A program made the position numbers and the translations under genes. Below the pieces are notes generated by a model. The model was given only the letters and a program-made list of their open reading frames with translations. It did not search any database and was not told where the DNA came from. From NCBI GenBank assembly GCA_003598055.1, contig QZKI01000085.1:1-64000 (forward strand): 64,000 nucleotides of DNA, read 5' to 3'. The stretch's first letter is position 1. Every line of letters starts with the position of its first letter. This document shows positions 15,129-24,134 of this stretch, piece by piece. Source of the stretch: Candidatus Abyssobacteria bacterium SURF_17. Lineage in GTDB: Bacteria > Abyssobacteria > SURF-5.

Positions 15129-15479
15129 CTACTGTGTTGCCTGAGCGAATTCCAGCACGTTGCCGGCTGTGAGCCTTCCTCGTATGATTGAGCAGCCGAG
15201 CGATACCAATGCGGCTGGCAGCGCATCCTCGGTCTCGGGTATGTTCACGAGGATTCTTGGCTTTCTCTCCAGCATCCGCATTGCTCCCAGAGCCGTGGAC
15301 AATTCCACGTTCACACGGCCGGCGCTCAACACCACAACGTCATACTGCTCCTCTTCCAAACGGCGGAGCATTTCCAGCATTCCATCACATGCATCAACAG
15401 CCCATCCGCATAGTTGTATTCCATCCCGCAATTGACCAAGAACCTCGGCATTGAGCCGCCAGATAAGGACCTTGTGCAT
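15129..15479 (-). CDS. Small receiver-like protein
   Basis: This 116-residue protein has the shape of a stand-alone response-regulator receiver (KVLIWRLNAEVLGQLRDGIQ...YDVVVLSAGRVN...PRILVNIPETED...GCSIIRGRLTAGNVLEF). The acidic pocket and phospho-aspartate are missing: the position usually holding Asp reads VVLSAG. It is thus a pseudo-receiver and unlikely to be phosphorylated in the usual way. ATG at 15479 follows an AGAGGG. Upstream are a sigma-54-type promoter and palindromes, next to a gene for an NtrC-type activator, so that regulator is the likely controller. Confidence 0.7.
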   Translation of the reverse strand: MHKVLIWRLNAEVLGQLRDGIQLCGWAVDACDGMLEMLRRLEEEQYDVVVLSAGRVNVELSTALGAMRMLERKPRILVNIPETEDALPAALVSLGCSIIRGRLTAGNVLEFAQATQ

Positions 15480-15526
15480 AGATGCCCTCTTTCGGTAGTG
15501 CATTCGCTGCACTCGGTTTGTTGGTA

Positions 15527-15542
15527 TGCAATCAGGATACCA
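15527..15542 (-). promoter_or_regulatory. Predicted sigma-54 promoter (-24/-12)
   Basis: On the minus strand TGGTATCCTGATTGCA matches the TGGCAC-N5-TTGCA consensus with exact GG-N10-GC spacing. It lies about 48 bases upstream of the receiver-like gene start and about 85 bases downstream of a strong palindrome. The adjacent gene encodes an NtrC-family activator, which makes the reading plausible. Confidence 0.65.
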
Positions 15543-15623
15543 AAGGCGGGTTGGTTGGCTGTAGGTCTATAAGATGTTATTTTATAAAGACTTATAGATT
15601 AGCAGTTGCGCGGGGTTCTCCAG

Positions 15624-15652
15624 CGGTCGTGTCCTGAATCAGGACACGACCG
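15624..15652. promoter_or_regulatory. Candidate NtrC-type enhancer palindrome
   Basis: A 29-bp inverted repeat with 14-bp arms around a single base; its core is gtgtcctga and tcaggacac. It lies about 80-100 bases upstream of the sigma-54-type promoter, the usual place for activator sites. A half-conserved version (gtgtc-N9-gacac) occurs at 15731-15749. There is no U-run, which argues against a terminator for the regulator gene. Confidence 0.6.
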
Positions 15653-15771
15653 GACCAGTGTTTTTCCGGGTTCGTTGTCGTAGTGGCGTGGTCTGGCTGG
15701 CGCAGGAGTCTGGTTCGAGCTGGAGCGGCGGTGTCTTGTTTGTGGACACATTCCGGCTCTGCAGGAAGGAA

Positions 15772-17139
15772 TTAACTTTCGGGAGGCGGGGCGATATTAT
15801 GTTTCTTGAGCATTTTGTAAAGACGCGAGCGGCTGATTCCAAGCGCCTTTGCCGTTTCTTTCTTGTTGCCTTTTTTCGCGGCCAGCATGCGCAGAATATG
15901 TTCGCGTTCGAGGTCCGAGAGGGTTTGCGTTGTTGGCGTCACCGGTCGGTCGAGATTGGGGACATCAACTTCAAGCTGGATGAAGATTGCTGGCTGGATT
16001 TTGTCGTCGGATGAGAGGTAGAAGCTTCGTTCGATGATGTTTGCGAGTTCCCGGACGTTGCCGGGCCATGGATGGCTCTTGAGCAGCTCTTTCTGTTCGG
16101 GTTTGAGTTTCTTGTTTGTGCCCCGGGCTCGGTTGAGGCAGGCGAGGAAGTGTTCGGCCAGTAAGGGGATATCCTCTTTTCTCTCCCGCAAGGTGGGCAC
16201 GGTGAAGTGCAGGATTTCAAGCCGGTAGAACAGGTCCTTTCGGAATCTGCCTTCCGCGACTGCGTCGCGCAGATTCCGGTTGGTTGAGGCGATGATACGG
16301 ATATTCACATGCAGCTCTTTGGAGCCGCCGAGCCGGCGGAACTTATTTGTTTCGGCGACCCTAAGCAGAGCGACCTGATTGGCTGGGGTCAGTTCTCCGA
16401 CTTCGTCGATGAGGAGGGTGCCGCCATTGGCGATTTCGAGAAGTCCCTGTCGGCTGTCGAGCGCCGTGGTGAAGGCTCCTTTTTCATGGCCGAATAGTTC
16501 ATTTGCGAGGAGTGTCTCGGGGAAAGCGCCGCAGTCGAGCACGACGAAAGGCGCATCGGCGCGAGCGCTCTGCCGGTGGATTTCCCGGGCGACCAATTCC
16601 TTTCCGACACCGCTTTCGCCTTCGAGGAGGACGGCGCAATCCGCCTGAGCGGCTTGGGAGATAAACTTGCGGATTTCCGCAGCTTTGGCGCTGGCGCCGA
16701 CAAGCTCTCCCGTGCAGGTGAGACGTTTGAGTTCCTTTTCGAGTATGAGCTTCTCGTGTCGGAGTCTTTTTTTCTCATAGGCCCGCTCGACGAGCATCCT
16801 CAACTCCTCGAACTTGCAAGGTTTGCTCAGGTAATCGTAGGCGCCGAGTTTCATTGCCTCGAGAGCGGTTTCCACACTGGCTGCTCCCGTGAGAATGATA
16901 ACCTCTATTGAAGGATGCGTTTCCTTCAGTTTGGAGAGAAGCTCGATGCCGTTCATGCCGGGCATGCGGATGTCGACGAGCGCTACGTCGAGCAGATGCT
17001 CGCGCGCTATCGCGAGCGCTTCTTCACCGGTTGCCGCTCCGAATGTGCGGAAACCCTTTCGTTTGAGCCGCGCACATAATCCGGTCCGGAAGGGTTCTTC
17101 GTCGTCAACGATGAGGACGGTGATGGGTTCTGGTTTCAT
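15772..17139 (-). CDS. NtrC-family sigma-54-dependent response regulator
   Basis: The 455-residue activator has a receiver (acidic pair D12-D13, phospho-acceptor D56 in LVDIRMPG), an AAA+ domain (GESGVGKE Walker A, LLIDEVGEL Walker B, arginine-finger region FRKDLFYRL) and a C-terminal Fis-type helix-turn-helix (KKETAKALGISRSRLYKML). The sigma-54 contact loop reads GAFTTA instead of the usual GAFTGA. The ATG overlaps the histidine kinase stop by four bases (ATGA), so this is the cognate pair. Target genes are probably downstream, where a sigma-54 promoter and palindrome occur. Confidence 0.95.
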   Translation of the reverse strand: MKPEPITVLIVDDEEPFRTGLCARLKRKGFRTFGAATGEEALAIAREHLLDVALVDIRMPGMNGIELLSKLKETHPSIEVIILTGAASVETALEAMKLGAYDYLSKPCKFEELRMLVERAYEKKRLRHEKLILEKELKRLTCTGELVGASAKAAEIRKFISQAAQADCAVLLEGESGVGKELVAREIHRQSARADAPFVVLDCGAFPETLLANELFGHEKGAFTTALDSRQGLLEIANGGTLLIDEVGELTPANQVALLRVAETNKFRRLGGSKELHVNIRIIASTNRNLRDAVAEGRFRKDLFYRLEILHFTVPTLRERKEDIPLLAEHFLACLNRARGTNKKLKPEQKELLKSHPWPGNVRELANIIERSFYLSSDDKIQPAIFIQLEVDVPNLDRPVTPTTQTLSDLEREHILRMLAAKKGNKKETAKALGISRSRLYKMLKKHNIAPPPES

Positions 17140-20100
17140 TGCTTGTACTCTCCTGGAGTTTGCGTGGCACACGGCAAGGATATGATGAATGCGGCCCCTT
17201 GACCGGGCGAACTCCCCGCGTGTATGGTTCCGTCCATTTGCTTGATGATGTAGTAGCTTATGGAAAGGCCGAGTCCGGTGCCTTCACCCGCGGGCCGCGT
17301 CGTGAAGAAGGGTTCGAATATGCGATCCCGAATTTCCGGCGGAATTCCGTGTCCTGAATCCCGGAATTCTATCTGGATGCTTCCGTCGGATTCGCGACGG
17401 GTGAGGATGGTAATTGAGCCGTGCGGGTCAATGGCCTTGAGGGCATTGTTCACAAGGTTCACGAAAACCTGTTCGAGCTGGGATCGGTCCCCGCGGAAGA
17501 GCGGGATGCGGGTGTCCAAGACCAGGTGGAAATCGGGGTCTTTCTCGGTCAGATGAGCCATCATCTCGGCGGTCTTTTTCACGAGGTCGTTGATTGAGAA
17601 TGTTTCCTGCTTGCCTTCGGCGGACCTGCTGAACGAGAGGAGTTCGTTGGTGATTGACTGGCATCTGCGCACTTGCTCTTCGAGCGTGCGGAGGTACTGT
17701 TGCAGCGCTTCGCTGAAGGCGGCATCAAGTTTGTCGCGTTCTTCCTCGAGGATATCGTGTATCAGGCCTGTCTGGATATCGATATTGGCTATGGGGTTGT
17801 TGATTTCATGGGCGACACCCGAGGCAAGCTCGCCGATCGCAGCGAGTTTGCTCGCTTGGTGGAGTTGAGACTCCATGCGCTTGCGCTCGGTGACATCGCG
17901 CACGACGATGACGACGTAGCGCTTTTCCTTTTCGTAGAAGAAACCGACTCGCACCTCGGCATCAAAAGTTGTGCCGTCCCTGCGTTTTCCCTTGAATTCC
18001 AACGTCTTGTCGATTTTCTCGCGATTATCGATTTTCTGTCGCACCCATTGCAGGAGTTCGTAGCCTTCCGGCTCGATGTGGGAATCTGCATCGTATGCGC
18101 TCGTGTCGTGGCTCTCGTCATACCCGAGCATTGACGCGATTGACTTGTTGCGGTAGATGGGACGGCGGTCGCAGAACAAGACGATGCCGTCTTGCGAGGT
18201 TTCGAGAATTGATTCGAGATGCGCCTTTTGTTGCTGGAGCTCGGATTGCATTCGCATGCGTTCCGTCACATCGCGGACGACAGCGACGTCGAATCTTTGA
18301 TCGCCCTCAACGAATGAGCCCACGCGGGTTTCTACGTCAAATGTGGAACCGTCCTTCCTCAGAGCTTTATATTGGATGCACTCGGTGATTTTTTCGCCTC
18401 TGGCTAATCTGTCCCGGAGCTCAAACAGCGCCGGAAGGCTTTCGCGGCTGAAGAAATGCGCGGTGTCGATGTCGCTCACGTCTTCGGTATCTGTGTATCC
18501 GAACATCGACGACAATGCTTTGTTCCGGTAGATCAAGCGTTGACGGTTTGAGAATACTCCAATTCCGTCAAGCGAGGTTTCAAGGATTGATTGTAGGCGG
18601 GCTTCGCGATGCTGGAGCTCGGAGTATAAGCTTGCGTTCTCGATTGCCACCGCGAGCTGGTTGCCGATGGCGGTTATCAACTCAAAGTCTTCTTCGGTAT
18701 ACGGGTTTCCGGGTCCTCGAGCGAATATCAAGAAGCCGATGACTTTATCCTTTACGACAAGGGGCACCATAATGACGCCTTCAATATTCAGTTTTTCCAC
18801 GTATGAGCGCTCCGCGAGCATCTCGTGCTCGTTGATGTTGGGGATAAGGAGCGGTTTCCTCGTTTTCATCACGTAACCCAAGAGGCCCGTATCGGCCTTC
18901 AGTCCACTGGTTCCCTGAACGAATTCGTCCGGGAGACCGAAGTGTGCCGCGTAATTTACTGTCTGCGTGCCTTCATCAATGGAAAGGATTCCCATGTTGG
19001 CCGCGTTTGTTATTCGCGGAAGTATCTCGACCATTGCGTTGAGCAGTGAGCGCAAATCCCGGGTCTCATTTGCCGCTCTGGCGACTTCATAGAGGGCGGT
19101 CAATCGTTCATTCTGTTTCCGGATAGCCTCTTGCTGGGCAATGCGTTCTGTGACGTCATGCGCGAGGCCGAGGAAGGTCTTGGCATTGCCGTTTTCGTCC
19201 CAGAAGATGACGCCGGTCTGTTCGATGTGGCGAACCTTTCCGGTGCGGGTGAGGATGCGGAGCGGGAATTGCGGCATGCGGTCCTGCTTTATCACCATAT
19301 CCCGGAGCCTATTGGCAGCCCTTTCATAATCATCGGGGTGAATGATCTGGGAAACGTGGAGCCTGCCCAACACGTCAGGAGAATATTCACAGGCTTCCAG
19401 AGCGTGTTTGTTGGCCTCGGTAACTATCCATGTTTCGAGGTCGAGGATGTAGAAGATATCCGGCGCTTCGTAGAAGATGTTGCGGTATCTTTCCTCTGAC
19501 TGCCTCAGCTTTTCTTCGGCTTGTTTGCGGGCGCTGATGTTCCGGTCGATTCCTCGGTAACCGAGAAGGTTGCCATCCTTGTCGAAGAACGGAACGGCGT
19601 TGGTTTCGATGACCACCAGACTCCCGTCCTTGTGAATATTGACATTTTCCAGTCCCGAGAACGATCTGCCGAGTTTGGATGAATCACGGAAGAACGACTC
19701 TAGTCTTTCGGCCTCATTCGGCGGCATGAAATCGAACGGTCTCCTGCCGATGACCTCGTGAGGCTCGTATCCCAGGAGGTCTTTCACTCGTGGGCTGGCA
19801 TACACGTAATCACCATACGGGTCAGTTTCCCACACCCAATCGCTGGTAGCCTCGACAAGCGAGCGGAACTTTTGCTCGCTTTCGCGGAGAGCCGTTTCCA
19901 CCCACTTGCGCAGGGTGACATCTTCTCCGGAGGCGAGGATGCTGATAAAATTGCCCGCATTGTCCGTGAGCACGGAGTTATGCCAGGCGATGATTCTTTC
20001 TTCTCCGCCCTTAGTCAAGACGGGATTTTCGTAATACTTGATGTGCTCGCCTTCTCCGTTCTTCAGCTTGCCAAAGACCTTTCTCAACTCTTCTCTGGTT

Positions 20101-22187
20101 CTCTCGGGCAGGAAGTTATCGAACCAGCTTCTTCCGACGATCTCGTTCTCTTCATATCCGAGAATATCGCATCCTTTCCTATTGATGAGGACAACCTTCG
20201 CGTCTGCGTCGACGGCGACAAGCATCACCTCGGCGATATCAAGGTAGCGTTGCGCTCTTTCCTTTTCGCTGATCAAGTCCTGCTCCGCTTGTTTGCGGTC
20301 GGTGATGTCGCGCACGACGACGAGGATGGTTCTATCGAGACCGGGCCATTGAATGGGGTTGGCATTGGCCTCCATCCATCGGATTTCCCGGTTCTTTCTG
20401 AGGATGCGATACTGGATGCTCCGGCCTGACTCTCCACTCATGGCTCTCCGGAACCAGCTCTTGACTATGTCACAGTCGTGGTCGTGTACGGTGATAAAGA
20501 TGTCCAGGGAGTTTATCTCTTCGAGAGTGTAGGTCATGTTGGTGCGCAATGCTTTGTTTGCGTACACGATTTTGGCGGTCATATCCATCACGAAAATCAT
20601 ATCGTGCGTGGTATCTAAGATGTTGCGATGGCGTTCTTCCGAGAGTCGCAGCGTTTCTTCGGCTAACTTGCGCTCCGTAATGTCCCGGGCAATATTTACC
20701 GCCGCTTTGTGGGCGCCTGGCCAGTCGATGGGGTCTGCGTTGCACTCTCCCCACCTGACTTCCCCGTTCTTGCCGATGCGGCGATATTGGAGGTTGCGGA
20801 CAGGGACGCCATTCAAGGCGCCGGAGAATTTCTCTCGGGTAATTTTCTCGTCGTCAGGATGTATGGTTTCGAGGATGCCGACCTCATTGACGTCCTCGAC
20901 TGAGTACCCCGTGACTTCACGGTATGCCCTGTTCGCGAAGAGCACTCTGGCGCTATCATCCGCGACGAGGACCATGTCATGTGAAGCATCCAATATTTTC
21001 TGATAGCGCTCTTCGGAGAGTCTGATGGCCTCTTCCGCGTGCCTGCGTTCGGTGATCTCGTCCAGAAGCTGTTCATTTGCGGAAGCGAGCTCGGCCGTGC
21101 GCTCCTGCACCAATTCTTCCAACTTCTCACGGTGCTGCCGCAAGTCATTCTCAATATGTTTTCGCTCGGTGATGTCGCGGAGTGAGAGCACACTGCTAAT
21201 TGTCCCGCCGCGCCGGTCGACGACGGGGGAAAGCTTTGCGTCATAGAATCGTTGCAGACCTCCGTTGTCCACGGCCACTTCTTGCGCCGAATCTCTTTCG
21301 TCGAGCAACTTCTGTAAGTGGTCGGACAACGCCGGAAAAACCCGGTTCACCGGCTGGCCGATGGCCTTCGAGCCGGCGATGTTTGCGAACTGCTCAGCGG
21401 AGGGATTTAGGTCGATAATCCGATCATTCCCATCCAGCACGATGACAGCATCATTCAGATGTCGGATTATCGTTGCATAGGCCACCGGCACGAGGTCTCC
21501 CAGACGGAACTTGTAGAGTCCCCAGGCGAGCACCGGCCCCGTCATGGCGAAAGCGAAAGGAGTCAGGTCGAGATGCGGGAACGGATTGAATCCGGAGAGA
21601 TACAATACATTTCCGAGCCATGGGGTCAGAGCGAAAATGGTCAGGGCGAGGGCCTGTCCGCGATACAGTCGGCGTGAGCGGATGAGCGCCTCAAAGATGA
21701 GGAGTGTTCCCAGGAGCAGCAGAGCGTATGAATACGCCGTATGAAGCCAAAACCATGAGCCGTGCGTGGAAACTTTTACGACGAACGTATCCACCACCTG
21801 CAATCTATAATGGCTCCATATCAGTCCATGAGAGTCATTCGTGAAGGCTAATGCCAGCGTGACAACGGGCTCGATAGCCAGCAGGAAGAGACGCCTGGGC
21901 GTGATCCAATGTGCGCGGCGAGTGTAGGTTATGGCAAAGAGCAGCCAGGTAGTCGGTACCATTACGATTCCGAGGTATTGGCCCTTGCTCCAGAAAACCT
22001 GAATCGAGAGACTGCTGCTCGCTAATTGGAGCGCATATGTGCCCGACCACGTGGTCAAAGCGAGCATGAGCACAATGAGCGGCTTGACTTCGGGCGACCG
22101 GCGTCGGTCCCCAATATATACTGCGACCGCTCCGCAGATGACTCCTGTAAATGCCAACGGAATTGTGTAAGGCGTATATTGCCACAC
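17136..22187 (-). CDS. Large membrane histidine kinase with eight PAS domains and one GAF domain
   Basis: This 1683-residue sensor starts with a seven-helix membrane region (about 1-220, the 7TM type found at histidine kinase N-termini). PAS domains follow, beginning at motifs such as LNDAVIVLDG, ASHDMVLVADD, TTHDMIFVMD, AEVMLVAVDA, ATSDWVWETD and EAPDIFYILD. Then come a GAF domain (about 1035-1200), two more PAS domains (SLDGIGVFSN, SQDGIVLFCD), HisKA with phospho-acceptor H1460 in GVAHEINNP, and an ATPase domain (NNALKAI, DSGHGIPPE, GEGTGLGLS). The start is GTG at 22187 behind an AGGGGGG. It shares a 4-base overlap with the regulator gene. The signal is unknown. Confidence 0.95.
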   Translation of the reverse strand: MWQYTPYTIPLAFTGVICGAVAVYIGDRRRSPEVKPLIVLMLALTTWSGTYALQLASSSLSIQVFWSKGQYLGIVMVPTTWLLFAITYTRRAHWITPRRLFLLAIEPVVTLALAFTNDSHGLIWSHYRLQVVDTFVVKVSTHGSWFWLHTAYSYALLLLGTLLIFEALIRSRRLYRGQALALTIFALTPWLGNVLYLSGFNPFPHLDLTPFAFAMTGPVLAWGLYKFRLGDLVPVAYATIIRHLNDAVIVLDGNDRIIDLNPSAEQFANIAGSKAIGQPVNRVFPALSDHLQKLLDERDSAQEVAVDNGGLQRFYDAKLSPVVDRRGGTISSVLSLRDITERKHIENDLRQHREKLEELVQERTAELASANEQLLDEITERRHAEEAIRLSEERYQKILDASHDMVLVADDSARVLFANRAYREVTGYSVEDVNEVGILETIHPDDEKITREKFSGALNGVPVRNLQYRRIGKNGEVRWGECNADPIDWPGAHKAAVNIARDITERKLAEETLRLSEERHRNILDTTHDMIFVMDMTAKIVYANKALRTNMTYTLEEINSLDIFITVHDHDCDIVKSWFRRAMSGESGRSIQYRILRKNREIRWMEANANPIQWPGLDRTILVVVRDITDRKQAEQDLISEKERAQRYLDIAEVMLVAVDADAKVVLINRKGCDILGYEENEIVGRSWFDNFLPERTREELRKVFGKLKNGEGEHIKYYENPVLTKGGEERIIAWHNSVLTDNAGNFISILASGEDVTLRKWVETALRESEQKFRSLVEATSDWVWETDPYGDYVYASPRVKDLLGYEPHEVIGRRPFDFMPPNEAERLESFFRDSSKLGRSFSGLENVNIHKDGSLVVIETNAVPFFDKDGNLLGYRGIDRNISARKQAEEKLRQSEERYRNIFYEAPDIFYILDLETWIVTEANKHALEACEYSPDVLGRLHVSQIIHPDDYERAANRLRDMVIKQDRMPQFPLRILTRTGKVRHIEQTGVIFWDENGNAKTFLGLAHDVTERIAQQEAIRKQNERLTALYEVARAANETRDLRSLLNAMVEILPRITNAANMGILSIDEGTQTVNYAAHFGLPDEFVQGTSGLKADTGLLGYVMKTRKPLLIPNINEHEMLAERSYVEKLNIEGVIMVPLVVKDKVIGFLIFARGPGNPYTEEDFELITAIGNQLAVAIENASLYSELQHREARLQSILETSLDGIGVFSNRQRLIYRNKALSSMFGYTDTEDVSDIDTAHFFSRESLPALFELRDRLARGEKITECIQYKALRKDGSTFDVETRVGSFVEGDQRFDVAVVRDVTERMRMQSELQQQKAHLESILETSQDGIVLFCDRRPIYRNKSIASMLGYDESHDTSAYDADSHIEPEGYELLQWVRQKIDNREKIDKTLEFKGKRRDGTTFDAEVRVGFFYEKEKRYVVIVVRDVTERKRMESQLHQASKLAAIGELASGVAHEINNPIANIDIQTGLIHDILEEERDKLDAAFSEALQQYLRTLEEQVRRCQSITNELLSFSRSAEGKQETFSINDLVKKTAEMMAHLTEKDPDFHLVLDTRIPLFRGDRSQLEQVFVNLVNNALKAIDPHGSITILTRRESDGSIQIEFRDSGHGIPPEIRDRIFEPFFTTRPAGEGTGLGLSISYYIIKQMDGTIHAGSSPGQGAAFIISLPCATQTPGEYKQ

Positions 22188-22346
22188 GACGGATTCCCCC
22201 CTACCTGTCTGACCCGCGATGGCTCGTTAGGCGAGACATTTTGCGATGATGAAACAGTGTATCATGAGTTTGAAAGAATTGACAAGATTCAGTTACGAGC
22301 AAACGTCGGTCGGGAGCAAGCCCTTCAGGATTCCTTCATATCAGAA

Positions 22347-22364
22347 GGGACAGAGAATCTGTCC
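22347..22364. repeat. Short inverted repeat ggacaga-gaa-tctgtcc
   Basis: Second copy of the hairpin at 874-892, with the same three-base loop. It abuts the 74-bp GTAGG element. Confidence 0.7.
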
Positions 22365-22373
22365 TGCGATTCC

Positions 22374-22447
22374 GTAGGGTCGAATTCATTCGACTGGACA
22401 TGAGCGCAAAGAGGCTGAAAACGGTATGCGAATACATTCGCACCTAC
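22374..22447. repeat. 74-bp GTAGG element with two different ends, copy 2 (inverted)
   Basis: Left end gtagggtcgaattcattcga, right end gcgaatacattcgcacctac, with central gagcgcaaagaggctgaaaa. It is the reverse complement of the element at 11995-12068 with few differences, showing that this hybrid form has itself moved or been copied. Confidence 0.8.
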
Positions 22448-22679
22448 AAAGGCCGAAGCCAGGTTGGCAATCGCGGGGCGGATTCTGCGTCTCTGTCTCG
22501 GCGCGAACTTCAACGAATTTCTGTCGCATGGAGTGACTGTCTGATATGATGCATTTAGTTATAAGATACTGTCCGAGAGGGAGTTCCATAATGCTGAGCG
22601 GCGAAGCCGTGGGATATCGGGCGCTCACGCGCTCTGGGCGTTACTTCATGGGAGCGTGGGGGTCGAACTGCGGAGGGTC

Positions 22680-24083
22680 TTATCGTATGTACCCGAGCGC
22701 TCTGAGGCGGTCCTTCAGTTCCTCATCGATTTCGAGCGGCGTGAGCTCCGCCATTCGATTCGATTCTTGTATGAGCGGCTCGAGGCGTGCCTGGCATCGC
22801 TTCTCGACGTGTGGCAACGTACCGGCGAGGTTGTTCATTTCGGCGGGGTCCTGAATGATGGCAAAAAGCTCGTGGTTACCGCTCGAGTTCCATATCCACT
22901 TGTAGTTTCCGTCGTATAGTGCTTTTTGGCTTCTGTCGAAGCGTTTTCCATAGAAGGTGACCCAGGTTATGTCGCGGAAGGCCTCCGAGACCAATACTTG
23001 ATTTTTGTCATGCAGCGTGCCTGTTTCGACAGTTGTGGGGACGGGTTGTCTGATATATTCCAAAATGGTCGGCATAATGCTGAGGATTGAGACTCGGCGC
23101 TTGATAACGCCTTTCTTCGCGTTGTCTTTGGGATACTTCATGATAAGGGGCACGCGTATGAGGTCTTCATACAGTGCGCGTCCGTGTTCCAGAAGCCGGT
23201 GTTCGCCAAAACTTTCCCCGTGGTCGGCGGTGACGATAATCCAGGTTGAGTCATACAGTCCCAGCCGTCTCATCTCGAAGAAGAGGCGTTCAATTTGGTT
23301 GTCCATGAACCGGATTTCGCCATCGTATTGTTTCAAGAGAACGCTTCGCTCATCATCGGTGAGGTCCCGGGCGCCTCGTAGCACATCGTCATAGTGACCG
23401 CTATAGATGTAGATAAGGTCATCCGGCACGTTTTCCTCTCCCCATGGCGCGGGAGGATTGTATGGGGTATGAGGGTCGTAATAGTTGAGGAAGAGGAAGA
23501 ATGGCCTGCCGGATGACAGCGAACGGTGTTCAATGAGCCAATCAGTGGCGAGAGTGCTCACTTCGTTGGCGCGGCGGTCGAAAAGCTTGTAATCATCATA
23601 GTAATCGAATCCTTTCCCGAAGCCAAGCTTGGCTTTCAGCACCGGGGAGGAGACAATTCCTGCCGTACGATAGCCTGCCTTCTTCAATTCCTCGGCCAGG
23701 GTGACATGAGACGAATGCAGGGGGTAGAAGCTGAGGTCGTGTATCCTTTCGACTTCGGTTTCGGCGCCGCTTCCAAAGTGGGCGCCGTGGTGAGTGGACA
23801 GCATGCCGGTGAAGAGTGAGGCATGGGCGGGGAGCGTCCATGAGCTCGGACTGATGGCGTACTCGTACCTTACAGCTTCTTCCGCGAACTTGTCGATGGT
23901 GGGAGTGGTTTTCTCGGCGTATCCGTAGCAGGAGAGGTGGTCCCAGCGGGTAGTATCAAGAATGATGAGGAGGATGTTCGGCCTGGGCGGGGGACCGAAA
24001 GGCCGGAGCGCCCAAACAGCAAGCGTGGCGATGAGAATACAGGCAACGGCAATGGCCAAGGCTATTCGAGTTCGGGTGGTCAC
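22680..24083 (-). CDS. Membrane-anchored sulfatase-family hydrolase
   Basis: The 467-residue protein has an N-terminal membrane anchor (about 6-26) and the sulfatase/alkaline phosphatase fold outside: metal site LLIILDTTRWDHLSCYG, active-site region SPSSWTLPAHASLFTG, and metal-binding VTADHGESFGEH. The classical C/S-x-P-x-R formylglycine motif is not present; the region has Ser-Trp-Thr-Leu-Pro, a form common in atypical arylsulfatase relatives. It may therefore be a phosphodiesterase, phosphoglycerol transferase-like enzyme or unconventional sulfatase. It lies alone on the minus strand, 51 bases downstream of the DUF72 gene. Confidence 0.85.
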   Translation of the reverse strand: MTTRTRIALAIAVACILIATLAVWALRPFGPPPRPNILLIILDTTRWDHLSCYGYAEKTTPTIDKFAEEAVRYEYAISPSSWTLPAHASLFTGMLSTHHGAHFGSGAETEVERIHDLSFYPLHSSHVTLAEELKKAGYRTAGIVSSPVLKAKLGFGKGFDYYDDYKLFDRRANEVSTLATDWLIEHRSLSSGRPFFLFLNYYDPHTPYNPPAPWGEENVPDDLIYIYSGHYDDVLRGARDLTDDERSVLLKQYDGEIRFMDNQIERLFFEMRRLGLYDSTWIIVTADHGESFGEHRLLEHGRALYEDLIRVPLIMKYPKDNAKKGVIKRRVSILSIMPTILEYIRQPVPTTVETGTLHDKNQVLVSEAFRDITWVTFYGKRFDRSQKALYDGNYKWIWNSSGNHELFAIIQDPAEMNNLAGTLPHVEKRCQARLEPLIQESNRMAELTPLEIDEELKDRLRALGYIR

Positions 24084-24134
24084 GGTATTCTATAGATTCC
24101 CTGCCTGACTCCCACTTTTCGCACGCGATTCTGG

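Larger units (their letters stand above)
22188..22679. other. Intergenic region with two repeat elements
   Basis: No gene is visible between the kinase start and the sulfatase stop. The region holds a gggacaga/tctgtcc hairpin (22347-22364) and a 74-bp GTAGG element (22374-22447). Otherwise I see nothing recognisable. Confidence 0.6.

Noticed and set aside
15624..15652. Intrinsic terminator for the NtrC-type gene
   Set aside because: The stem is strong, but no U-run follows on either strand, and the site is better placed as an activator site for the sigma-54 promoter.
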